In this document: positions 57,021-64,000 of the stretch, piece after piece | How the letters are laid out: each line of letters starts with the position of its first letter | How positions within the stretch are numbered: position 1 is the first letter of the stretch | NCBI RefSeq assembly: GCF_003315635.1 | Contig: NZ_PDCG01000001.1 | Coordinates: 124,001-188,000, forward strand | From: Bifidobacterium aemilianum | Lineage (GTDB): Bacteria; Actinomycetota; Actinomycetes; Actinomycetales; Bifidobacteriaceae | Length of the DNA: 64,000 nt | Direction of reading: 5' to 3' | Position numbers and translations under genes: made by a program | The notes under the pieces: generated by a model | What the model was told of the DNA's origin: nothing | Seen by the model: only the letters and a program-made list of their open reading frames with translations | Database searches by the model: none

Positions 57021-58627
57021 TGCCCGGTCCCTTCGGACGGTTCCGGACTGGGCACGATCCTTTGGACCCGGCCCCCGGCGATGCCGTTGACCCTCGACCA
57101 TTGGAGGGGATTCGCGTCCAAGACGGCATCGCACGCCTCAAGGAACTCCTCCTGAACGGCCCGGGCCAGTGACCCTCTGGTCAGGGCGGCTTCGGTGCCC
57201 TGGAGGATGGATGCCTTGACGGCCTTGGTCTTGGCCCGGTCCACCATGTTGCGCAGCATGGCCCCGGACATCAGGTCGGCCAGGTGGACCGGGGACCAGA
57301 CCCCCTGGTCGTCACAGACCTGACAGACCCGCCGTTCCGCACCCTGCCCGTAGGCGTCGGCAATCAGACCCTGGGCCAGGGAGTCAACGCTCTGCCCAGA
57401 TTCGACCGGCAGGCCCTCCCCCAGGTAATGCCGGACAATGGCCAGGCCCTGGGAGGGACCCGGGCGGTCGACACGGATCTTGACATCGAACCGCCCAGGC
57501 CTCAGGACGGCCGGGTCCAACATGTCCACCCGGTTGGAGGCACCGATAATCAGGACCCGCCCCAGGCTCTCGACTCCATCCATCTCAGTCAGGAACTGGG
57601 GAACGATGGTGGTCTCCACATCGGAGGAGACTCCGGACCCACGCGTGCGCAGCAGGGCATCCATCTCATCGATGAAGACGACCACTGGTCGGCCGGCGGC
57701 CGCCAGCTCACGGGCCCGTCGGAAGATGAGCCGTACCAGTCGCTCGGATTCCCCGACGAACTTGTTGAGTAGCTCAGGCCCCTTGACGGAGAGGAAGACG
57801 CCGGAAGAGCCCGCACCCTTACCCTGGGACAGCTCGTTGGCCAAGGCCTTGGCGATCAGGGTCTTGCCGTTGCCGGGAGGACCGTAAAGGAGCACCCCCT
57901 TGGGGGCCTGCAAATCAAAACGTGAGAAAAGGTCGGCATGGAGGAAGGGAAGCTGCACGGCGTCACGGATCCGGCTGATCTGCTGGTCCAGGCCGCCGAT
58001 GTCATCAAAGGTCACATCCGGGGTCTCCTCCAGGAGCAGCTGCCCCTCGTCCTCGGCGGGAAGGGCCTCCAGGGCCAGGCGCCCGGACGGGTCCACCAGG
58101 AGACGGTCTCCGGCATTGAGCTGCCGTCCCCCATCGGCAAGGTCAGCCACCGGCCGGACCAGGGTCAGGTTGCCTCCGGCATCGGCCACCAGGAGCCGGC
58201 CGCCTTCCAGGACCTCCTGGAGGCTGCGGACCTGGCCCAGCCCATCCAGATCGCTCTGCCTGACCAGCACCAAGTTCTCGTTGAGCAGGACGCTGGCACC
58301 CAGCCGCAGGCTGGAGGCCTTGACGGTGGCCGCCACGGGAACAATCAGACGTCGTCCGCCGGTCAGGACCTCGGCCGTGGCGTGGTTGATGCCCATCTCG
58401 TCGCTCGACACGGAGACCAGGCGGACCATGGTGGCAAAGCTCAGGGGTGGTTGAGCCAGTTGGGAAAGCTGGGATTTGACCTTGGTCAGCTCGCTGCCGG
58501 CCCGGGTCAGAGCCTGGGTCAGGCTGTGGTTCTTGGCCATGAGCCGGTCATTGAGCTGGGCCAGGTCCTCAGGTGACTGCTCCTGTTCGCCGGTATGCTC
58601 CTGCTCACCGGCCACTGTGTCTGCCAC
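57017..58627 (-). CDS. arc: AAA ATPase forming ring-shaped complexes (ARC/Mpa)
   Basis: Hexameric unfoldase that recognises Pup, 536 residues. An N-terminal coiled coil (about 20-60) binds Pup; the tandem OB domains follow. AAA: Walker A GPPGNGKT, Walker B VVFIDEMDALLRTRG, second region of homology GRFDVKIRVDRP. The C-terminus ends in PEPSEGTGQ, without the QYL (HbYX-type) tail that docks Mpa on the 20S proteasome. prcB/prcA are not at this locus. First gene of arc-dop-IMPase-pup-pafA. Confidence 0.95.
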   Translation of the reverse strand: MADTVAGEQEHTGEQEQSPEDLAQLNDRLMAKNHSLTQALTRAGSELTKVKSQLSQLAQPPLSFATMVRLVSVSSDEMGINHATAEVLTGGRRLIVPVAATVKASSLRLGASVLLNENLVLVRQSDLDGLGQVRSLQEVLEGGRLLVADAGGNLTLVRPVADLADGGRQLNAGDRLLVDPSGRLALEALPAEDEGQLLLEETPDVTFDDIGGLDQQISRIRDAVQLPFLHADLFSRFDLQAPKGVLLYGPPGNGKTLIAKALANELSQGKGAGSSGVFLSVKGPELLNKFVGESERLVRLIFRRARELAAAGRPVVVFIDEMDALLRTRGSGVSSDVETTIVPQFLTEMDGVESLGRVLIIGASNRVDMLDPAVLRPGRFDVKIRVDRPGPSQGLAIVRHYLGEGLPVESGQSVDSLAQGLIADAYGQGAERRVCQVCDDQGVWSPVHLADLMSGAMLRNMVDRAKTKAVKASILQGTEAALTRGSLARAVQEEFLEACDAVLDANPLQWSRVNGIAGGRVQRIVPSPEPSEGTGQ

Positions 58628-58786
58628 AGACTCCTCCTCCTCGGGCGTTCATCCACCATATGAATGTTCGTTCATCGTCTCAACTCTACCCAAGTCCGGG
58701 CCTTTGGCGCCCTCCGGGCCCACACTCTGAATGCCTGACCTGAGCTTGCCGGCACTTTGTCGCGCGGCCTGTCAAGAATCGTAGGC

Positions 58787-59461
58787 ATGAACGCTGCTAA
58801 CCGGACCATGGCCCACACACCGAGTCTGAGCCGCCCAGGACTCCTGGTCATCGATGTGGACTCCACCCTGATTGAGGAGGAGGTCATAGACCAACTGGGG
58901 CTGGCGGCGGGAGCGGGGCCACAAGTGGCCGAGATCACCGCGCGGGCCATGGCCGGCGAACTGGATTTCGCGGGGGCCCTGGAAGAGCGGGTGGGCTTGC
59001 TGAAGGGCCTGGACCAGTCCGTCTTCGAACGGGTCCATGCCGGTCTCCACCCCAGCAAGGGTGCCCGGGAGCTCATCGCCAGCCTGCACAGGCACGGCTG
59101 GAAGGTGGGTGTGGTGTCCGGCGGCTTCCATGAACTGGTTGATATGCTGGCCGCCGATCTTGCCCTGGACCGCTGCCTGGCCAACCGTCTTGAAGTGGTG
59201 GACGGGCGTCTGACCGGCAGAACCCTGGGGCCCATCATCAGCAAGGAAAGCAAGCTCCAAGCCCTGCAGGCCTGGGCCCAGGCCTATGGGGTGGGCCGGG
59301 AGCAGACCGTGGCCATGGGCGACGGGGCCAACGACATCCCCATGATCCAATGGGCCGGACTGGGGGTGGCCTTCTGCGCCAAGCCCGTCGTGCGGCAGGC
59401 GGCGCAGAGACACATCGACACCCGTGACCTGACCGCTCTCCTGGACCTCCTGCAGCGGTGA
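58787..59461 (+). CDS. serB: Phosphoserine phosphatase
   Basis: HAD-superfamily enzyme for the last step of serine synthesis, 224 residues. Motif I is VIDVDSTLIEEE (nucleophile Asp23, acid Asp25), motif II GVVSGGFHE, and motif IV MGDGANDIPMI. The cap between motifs has the EERVGLLKGL stretch typical of SerB. No ACT domain. The start could also be ATG 58808; ATG 58787 leaves a short polar N-terminus. Divergent from arc. Confidence 0.92.
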   Translation: MNAANRTMAHTPSLSRPGLLVIDVDSTLIEEEVIDQLGLAAGAGPQVAEITARAMAGELDFAGALEERVGLLKGLDQSVFERVHAGLHPSKGARELIASLHRHGWKVGVVSGGFHELVDMLAADLALDRCLANRLEVVDGRLTGRTLGPIISKESKLQALQAWAQAYGVGREQTVAMGDGANDIPMIQWAGLGVAFCAKPVVRQAAQRHIDTRDLTALLDLLQR

Positions 59462-59569
59462 GACGAGGGCCGCAAGCGCCAGACAGGTCAACCTAACGAG
59501 TCCAGAGAGCCTGGTGAGACAAGGGCTGGCACCTTTGACACGTCAAGCCCTGAGACCGAGTCTGTAGCC

Positions 59570-60562
59570 TTACTCGCAGAAGGCATCCTCGGACATGTGG
59601 GCACCACGGGCCCAGTCGGCGGCGGCCATGGCCTTCTTGCCCTGGGCCTTGACCTGGAGCAGTTCCAGGGGTTCGGTGGCCGTTCCCACCCAGATCCGCT
59701 TCTTGGTCACCAGGAGCTTGCCGGGTTCAAGACCCTTGGGGGTCTGCTCACTGTCGGCTTCGGAGGGACGGGCCTCCAAGACATGCAGGACCTGGGGCAC
59801 ATCGGGGCTGCCGGCCAGGCTGGGCTGGGCCGTGCCCTTGGGATGGAGCAGGCACCAGGCACCGGGGTTGGGGGTGCAGGCGCGGATCTGCCGATCGACC
59901 GCGAAGCAGGGTACATCGAAACGAATATGGGCATCATCGGCCGTGATCTTCTCGGCCTGCTCGTAGGATCCATCCGGCTGGTCGGTCAGCTGGATCTGGT
60001 CATCTGCCATCCCCTGGAGGGCCGCCGACAGGAGGTAGGCCCCATCCTGGGCCAGGCGGCCCAAGAGTTGCCCAGCATTCTCGTGTGGGCCGATCTCTGT
60101 GGTTGACTGGGCCAGAATCGGCCCATCATCCATGCCGGCGTCAATACGGAAGACGGTGGCGCCGGTGATCTTGTCACCGGCCCATACGGCCCGCTGGACA
60201 GGAGCGGCACCGCGCCACTGGGGCAGGAGGGAGAAGTGAAGGTTGTACCAGCCCATGGGCAAGGTCTCAAGGACATCCTCCTTGAGAATCCGGCCATAGG
60301 CCACCACTGCGGCCGCCTCCGCACCGGTGACGACCAACTCGTCGACGAAGGCGGGTTCGTTGGGATTGCACTCCAGGACGGGGAGTCCCAATTCCTGGGC
60401 GGCCTGCTTGACCGGACTGGGGGTGAGCTTGCGGCCGCGGCCCTGGGGGGCATCGGGCCGGGTCAGGACAGCCACGACCTCGAAATGCTCCTGGTCGGCC
60501 GCCAGCACACGCAGGGAGGGCACGGCGACCTCAGGGGTACCGGCAAACAAGACTTTCAACAT
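59570..60562 (-). CDS. fmt: Methionyl-tRNA formyltransferase
   Basis: 330-residue enzyme formylating initiator Met-tRNA from 10-formyl-THF. FAGTPEVAVPSLRVL starts the Rossmann domain. The catalytic block is NLHFSLLPQWRGAAPVQRA with Asn and His, and the Asp is in DAGMDDGPILAQ. The C-terminal tRNA-binding domain is complete with RIRACTPNPGAWCLL-like IRACTPNPGAWC. It follows the HAD gene and priA on the same strand. Confidence 0.96.
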   Translation of the reverse strand: MLKVLFAGTPEVAVPSLRVLAADQEHFEVVAVLTRPDAPQGRGRKLTPSPVKQAAQELGLPVLECNPNEPAFVDELVVTGAEAAAVVAYGRILKEDVLETLPMGWYNLHFSLLPQWRGAAPVQRAVWAGDKITGATVFRIDAGMDDGPILAQSTTEIGPHENAGQLLGRLAQDGAYLLSAALQGMADDQIQLTDQPDGSYEQAEKITADDAHIRFDVPCFAVDRQIRACTPNPGAWCLLHPKGTAQPSLAGSPDVPQVLHVLEARPSEADSEQTPKGLEPGKLLVTKKRIWVGTATEPLELLQVKAQGKKAMAAADWARGAHMSEDAFCE

Positions 60563-60806
60563 GACACATCCTTACCTTCCGCCGGATCACACCCATAGGC
60601 GTTCCTACAGGTTCCGGCATGAGCAGACCTCCAGGCCGACAGCCACCTGGCCGGACATTCCAAGCTCGGCTGGCAGCGCTGTTCGGCTGTAGGCCAAGGC
60701 CTCATCCGAACCGGCCAGCTCATACTTCTGGGGTCATACTCCCGGTCATTTTCAGTTCAAGCCATACATTCTACCGCCTACCCCCAACCCGGCCCGAATT
60801 CGCCGT

Positions 60807-61520
60807 CTACCGAACGCTGCGCAGGTTGGGAATATCAATGCCGGAGGCGATGAGAATCTGGCGGAGTTTACGGTGGTCGCTGAAGCGAACACCCCTCAAG
60901 CCCACCTGGTTGGCAGCCACGATGTTCATGGCCTTATCGTCCACAAAGATGCTGGTGGATGGGTCAAGGCCGAAGCTATCCAGGGCCATGCGGTAGATTG
61001 CCGGATCTGGCTTGCGCAGGTTGACGAAACCCGAGACCACCCGATCCTGCAACTGGCCCAGGATGGGATAGAGTCCTTCGGCCTGGATGAACAGTTCCCT
61101 CTCCCAGTTGGACAGGCCCCAGACCCCTATGCCTGCGGCCTTGAGGTCCTCAATCAGCACCCGGGCACCGGGCACCAGGCCGGTGAGGCTGTCTTCGAAA
61201 TTGTCCAGATAATAAGCCAGCATATCAGCCCATTGGCCCCCATGGGTCCGCCGCATCCAGTCGATGGCCTCCTCCTGGCCGGTGTTGGCGTCCATCATAT
61301 CGGCGGCATCGTAGAAGCCGGAGACATCATTATCCAAAAAACGTTCAATGCTGGCCTGGTCGTAGCGGGAGAGCAGGGCCTGCCTGGCATCCCAATAGAC
61401 CAGCACATTGCCGAAGTCGAAGATGACGTGCTCGATGGGCTTGCCCGCGGCACCAGCGGCCTGACCCTGGGCTATCAGCTTGTCGTATTCCATCCGCGGC
61501 TCACCGGGCCATCCCGTCAT
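60807..61520 (-). CDS. HAD-family hydrolase
   Basis: 237-residue phosphatase-like protein. Motif I reads FDFGNVL: the nucleophilic Asp35 is kept, while the second Asp is Gly, as in many YihX-like members. The helical cap, WGLSNWERELF (motif II), NLRKPDPAIYRMAL (Lys of motif III) and IFVDDKAMNIVAA (motif IV) follow. Likely acts on a small sugar phosphate; not assigned. ATG 61520 with AAGGAGAG. Confidence 0.88.
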   Translation of the reverse strand: MTGWPGEPRMEYDKLIAQGQAAGAAGKPIEHVIFDFGNVLVYWDARQALLSRYDQASIERFLDNDVSGFYDAADMMDANTGQEEAIDWMRRTHGGQWADMLAYYLDNFEDSLTGLVPGARVLIEDLKAAGIGVWGLSNWERELFIQAEGLYPILGQLQDRVVSGFVNLRKPDPAIYRMALDSFGLDPSTSIFVDDKAMNIVAANQVGLRGVRFSDHRKLRQILIASGIDIPNLRSVR

Positions 61521-61659
61521 GCTCTCTCCTTCCTTGCAAGGCTGCGTGTACCGCAAGCCCATCTACTGCCATAGCTACTGATTCCGGCACCCGTCACGCC
61601 GGCCGCCGGTAGCTGTACCCTCCAAGCCTACCCAGGCCAACCAACCTGACCCTGTGGGG

Positions 61660-64000
61660 CTAGATCAGGTCCTTGGGGTCCAGTTGGAAACGCAGCTCAC
61701 CGGGGGTTCGAGAGGCCACATGCCGGGCGACCTGGGCCTTCAGTTCCCTGGCCAACTGGGCTCGCTGGCCGGGTTCCACACGAATCACGGCCTTGACCCG
61801 GTCCTGGGTGGCCTCCAGCTCCCGGGCGTCGACCGTCCGGGGCTGGGGTATGGGAACAGGTCCAAGAACGGCTGGCACTGACATACCGCATAGGGTCACC
61901 ATGGAGCGGTCACCATCCAGGAAGCCCAAGCTACGCAACAGCTCCCCCACCGCGTCCCGTCGGCCCCAGACGCAGGCGGCGCACAGGGCCGGAGGCAGGC
62001 CGACCTCCATGCGCTCGCGGAGCTCCTGCTTGGCCAGGATGGTCGGGTCCCAGGCCAGGAGGGACTTGGCTATGGCAGGGTCGGTCTCACCCAGGATCAA
62101 GGCGGTGCCCCCCTGGGCCCGGGGGGCGCACAGGGACACGGCACGCATCCAGGCGGTCAGGGCATCGACCCTGGCATCGACTCCAGGCGCGTAGAGGCTG
62201 GTCCAGGCATCCAGGATGGCGACCGCCCGGTAGGGGGCCTGGCCGCCGTCCTTGCCTGCAACTCGGGGTTCCGCTCCTGGCGTGGCGATGACGATCCTGG
62301 GCTTCTGGTCGATGACCTCTACGATGCCCTGGGGCTGGCTGGGGCTGGAAAGAACCATGGGCACACCCCGGAAGAGTCCCTGGAGCTCACCGGCGGTGCC
62401 GGCGGCCCCCACGCGGATGACCCTCATGCGGTCACTGCCGCAATGGGGGCAGGTCCAGTTGACGGCGGCGGCACCACACCAGCAGCAGCGGGGGGCCATG
62501 CGTGCATTTGCCGGGGTCCGCAGGGGGCCGGTGCAGCGTGGGCAACGGGCCTGGTGGTGGCAACGTTGGCAGGTCAGGGATTGCGACAATCCATCCTGGG
62601 GAATGGACAGGAGGACCGGACCTTGCTCCAAGGCTTCGTCCAGAATGCGGACAGCCATATGGGGCACACGGGCACCGACGGTTGGGTCCGCAAGTCGGGT
62701 CAACTCCTGCCGGTTGAACCAGCGAATCCAGGGACTTTCCACTGACAGGACCGCAGGAAGCCCTTCGATCGCGCTACTGAAGCCACTGATACCAATCTCC
62801 ACCTGCTCCAGGCCCTGGGCAGGCGGCGGGGCAGGGGTCACCGAAGCAATCCAAGCGGGGGCGGTCGCAGTGTCCACATATTGGTCTTCGGGCCCATCTG
62901 CAGAAAGACCGACGGCCGTATCCAGATCCGCCCTGTCAAAGGAGCGTTCCCCATCAGCAGCCAGGGACGAGGCCTTGCCGGCAGCAGCCTGATCGCCCGC
63001 AGCCGCCGCGGGCTCAGCCCCGGCTTGCGCTGCAGTGTCCGTTAGTTGCACATCATCCGGGCCGACCGTCTCCAGAGCCGCTTCGGACTGCTCACCACCA
63101 TCCACTGGTGGCCAGTCGTCCTCGACCGGCAGCTGGGCCGAATCCGGCAGCCCCTCCACCTCCCACTGGCTGATGGGGGTTCGGGCATTGGCCATAGCCA
63201 GAAACACTCCTTGGTGGAGCTGGGCCCTCAGGCGCATCACTCCCCTGGCATTGGCGTAGGGCATCATGCCATCCGCGTTCTGATAGGCGGCGTCCTCGAC
63301 AATGGCGAAGAGGGCCGGCCCCTCTACCGGCGCATACATGACCGCCCGGGCCCCAATCACACAGCGAACCTGCCCACTGGCCACGGCTAGGTAGGACCGG
63401 TAACGCTCGGCCGGAGGCATGGAGGCGGTGAGTATGGCAAAGTCACCGCAGAACCCGCCATGCCTGGCCTTGTCGGGCGCAAATGGCCGAAGGCCCAAGG
63501 ATTCCAAGGCCTGGGCCAGGTCATAGACCTGCCGGCCACCGGGGAGTTCCAAGACCGCCGACTTGCCGGCCATCAGGGCATCCAGAGCCAGCAGGGCCAA
63601 CTCTTGGGCCCAACGCCCCGGGCCAGGCAGGCTGTCCATCACCAATGAGGCAAAGGAGTTGCCCTCCACGGCTGACCGCAGCTGAACCGCCCCCCGGTAT
63701 GAGGCCAGAAGCCGCTCAAAACCGGCATCCAGAGCCTCCCGCTGGGCCGTGCTACCGATGGACTGATGACTCTGCCAACCGCCAGCCATGGCCAGCTGTC
63801 GCTCCTGGTCCACCCGGGCCACTCGTGGGGGTACGGCCAGTCGCACGATGTTGGCCCTGGTTCCACCGTAGGCGTCCGCAATGGCGGTGATGTCGGCACG
63901 CATGGCCTGTGACACCAAAGGGGCCGGCGTCAGGACCCGTTCGATATAGCGCAGGGATGAGCGCGGGCTCTGGCTGCTCTCAACTCGCTGCCAAATGATG
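61660..64000 (-). CDS. priA: Primosomal protein N' PriA, helicase-degenerate (partial, 5' end outside window)
   Basis: Replication-restart protein; 780 codons are in the window and the N-terminus lies beyond the right edge, since the frame stays open to 64000. The zinc-binding region is intact: CQRCHHQARCPRCTGPL and CCWCGAAAVNWTCPHCGS. The helicase motifs are eroded: where a GxGKT P-loop is expected there is MAGKSAVLELPGG, and DEEH reads VEDAAY. An insertion of about 90 acidic, Ala-rich residues lies between the two helicase halves. Actinobacterial PriA proteins are known to be non-helicase forms. Confidence 0.9.
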   Translation of the reverse strand, partial: IIWQRVESSQSPRSSLRYIERVLTPAPLVSQAMRADITAIADAYGGTRANIVRLAVPPRVARVDQERQLAMAGGWQSHQSIGSTAQREALDAGFERLLASYRGAVQLRSAVEGNSFASLVMDSLPGPGRWAQELALLALDALMAGKSAVLELPGGRQVYDLAQALESLGLRPFAPDKARHGGFCGDFAILTASMPPAERYRSYLAVASGQVRCVIGARAVMYAPVEGPALFAIVEDAAYQNADGMMPYANARGVMRLRAQLHQGVFLAMANARTPISQWEVEGLPDSAQLPVEDDWPPVDGGEQSEAALETVGPDDVQLTDTAAQAGAEPAAAAGDQAAAGKASSLAADGERSFDRADLDTAVGLSADGPEDQYVDTATAPAWIASVTPAPPPAQGLEQVEIGISGFSSAIEGLPAVLSVESPWIRWFNRQELTRLADPTVGARVPHMAVRILDEALEQGPVLLSIPQDGLSQSLTCQRCHHQARCPRCTGPLRTPANARMAPRCCWCGAAAVNWTCPHCGSDRMRVIRVGAAGTAGELQGLFRGVPMVLSSPSQPQGIVEVIDQKPRIVIATPGAEPRVAGKDGGQAPYRAVAILDAWTSLYAPGVDARVDALTAWMRAVSLCAPRAQGGTALILGETDPAIAKSLLAWDPTILAKQELRERMEVGLPPALCAACVWGRRDAVGELLRSLGFLDGDRSMVTLCGMSVPAVLGPVPIPQPRTVDARELEATQDRVKAVIRVEPGQRAQLARELKAQVARHVASRTPGELRFQLDPKDLI

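Noticed and set aside
58660-58676. GAATGTTCGTTC upstream of arc, resembling half of a LexA box
   Set aside because: The half-sites are not arranged as in TCGAAC-N4-GTTCGA, unlike the clean box at rarA.
59522-59551. Candidate hairpin between serB and fmt
   Set aside because: Needs an eight-base bulge to join two five-base stems; too weak to call a terminator.

Overview
This is a GC-rich actinobacterial chromosome segment, almost certainly from a Bifidobacterium. The signs are a polyphosphate glucokinase, a gluABCD-type glutamate uptake operon, remnants of a FruEKFG-type sugar ABC transporter, GroEL preceded by two CIRCE operators, a DUF3516 helicase, a helicase-dead PriA, and a complete pupylation locus (arc, dop, pup, pafA) without 20S proteasome genes. 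I see no rRNA, tRNA, CRISPR array, prophage or insertion sequence. About 46 coding regions tile the window tightly. Both edge genes are cut: an aminotransferase on the left and priA on the right.

Layout. 1-4.3 kb: aminotransferase, ppgK, a nitroreductase-like protein and a family 2 glycosyltransferase. 4.4-8.0 kb: a riboflavin uptake unit, made of a promoter, an FMN riboswitch, the S component RibU and one 827-residue polypeptide carrying both ECF ATPases and EcfT. 8.3-12.8 kb: an amidohydrolase, then two intact sugar permeases (fruF, fruG) behind a wrecked fruK that is joined to the front of an MtrA-like response regulator. 12.9-16.9 kb: rarA with a LexA box, and a Ski2-like helicase. 17.1-20.7 kb: glutamate transporter gluABCD. 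21.0-30.6 kb: aspS, hisS, a DUF349 protein, clpC, a DUF3027 protein and a cold-shock-domain protein. 30.7-36.4 kb: a drug-type MFS exporter, a two-component system, a TPM-domain membrane protein and a WXG100 protein. 36.5-40.3 kb: groEL, cspA, a LytR_C protein and ung. 40.4-47.9 kb: a MoxR-DUF58-vWA-vWA operon followed by a small WXG-like protein and a serine hydrolase with a helical N-terminus. 48.0-52.5 kb: purB, a flippase-like membrane protein with a kinase-like centre, and HU. 52.6-58.6 kb: the pupylation locus, with a degenerate inositol-monophosphatase-like gene inside it. 58.7-64 kb: serB, fmt, a HAD hydrolase and priA.

The points most worth following are: the response regulator/fruK chimeric junction with its extra frameshift; the IMPase-like protein that has lost metal ligands inside the Pup operon, next to an ARC without a proteasome-docking tail; the possible type VII secretion substrates (a WXG100 with a YxxxE tail, and a WXG-like protein next to a GHSQGG hydrolase); and the FMN-controlled ECF module with three domains fused. 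Nothing seen amounts to a clearly new defence or mobile system.
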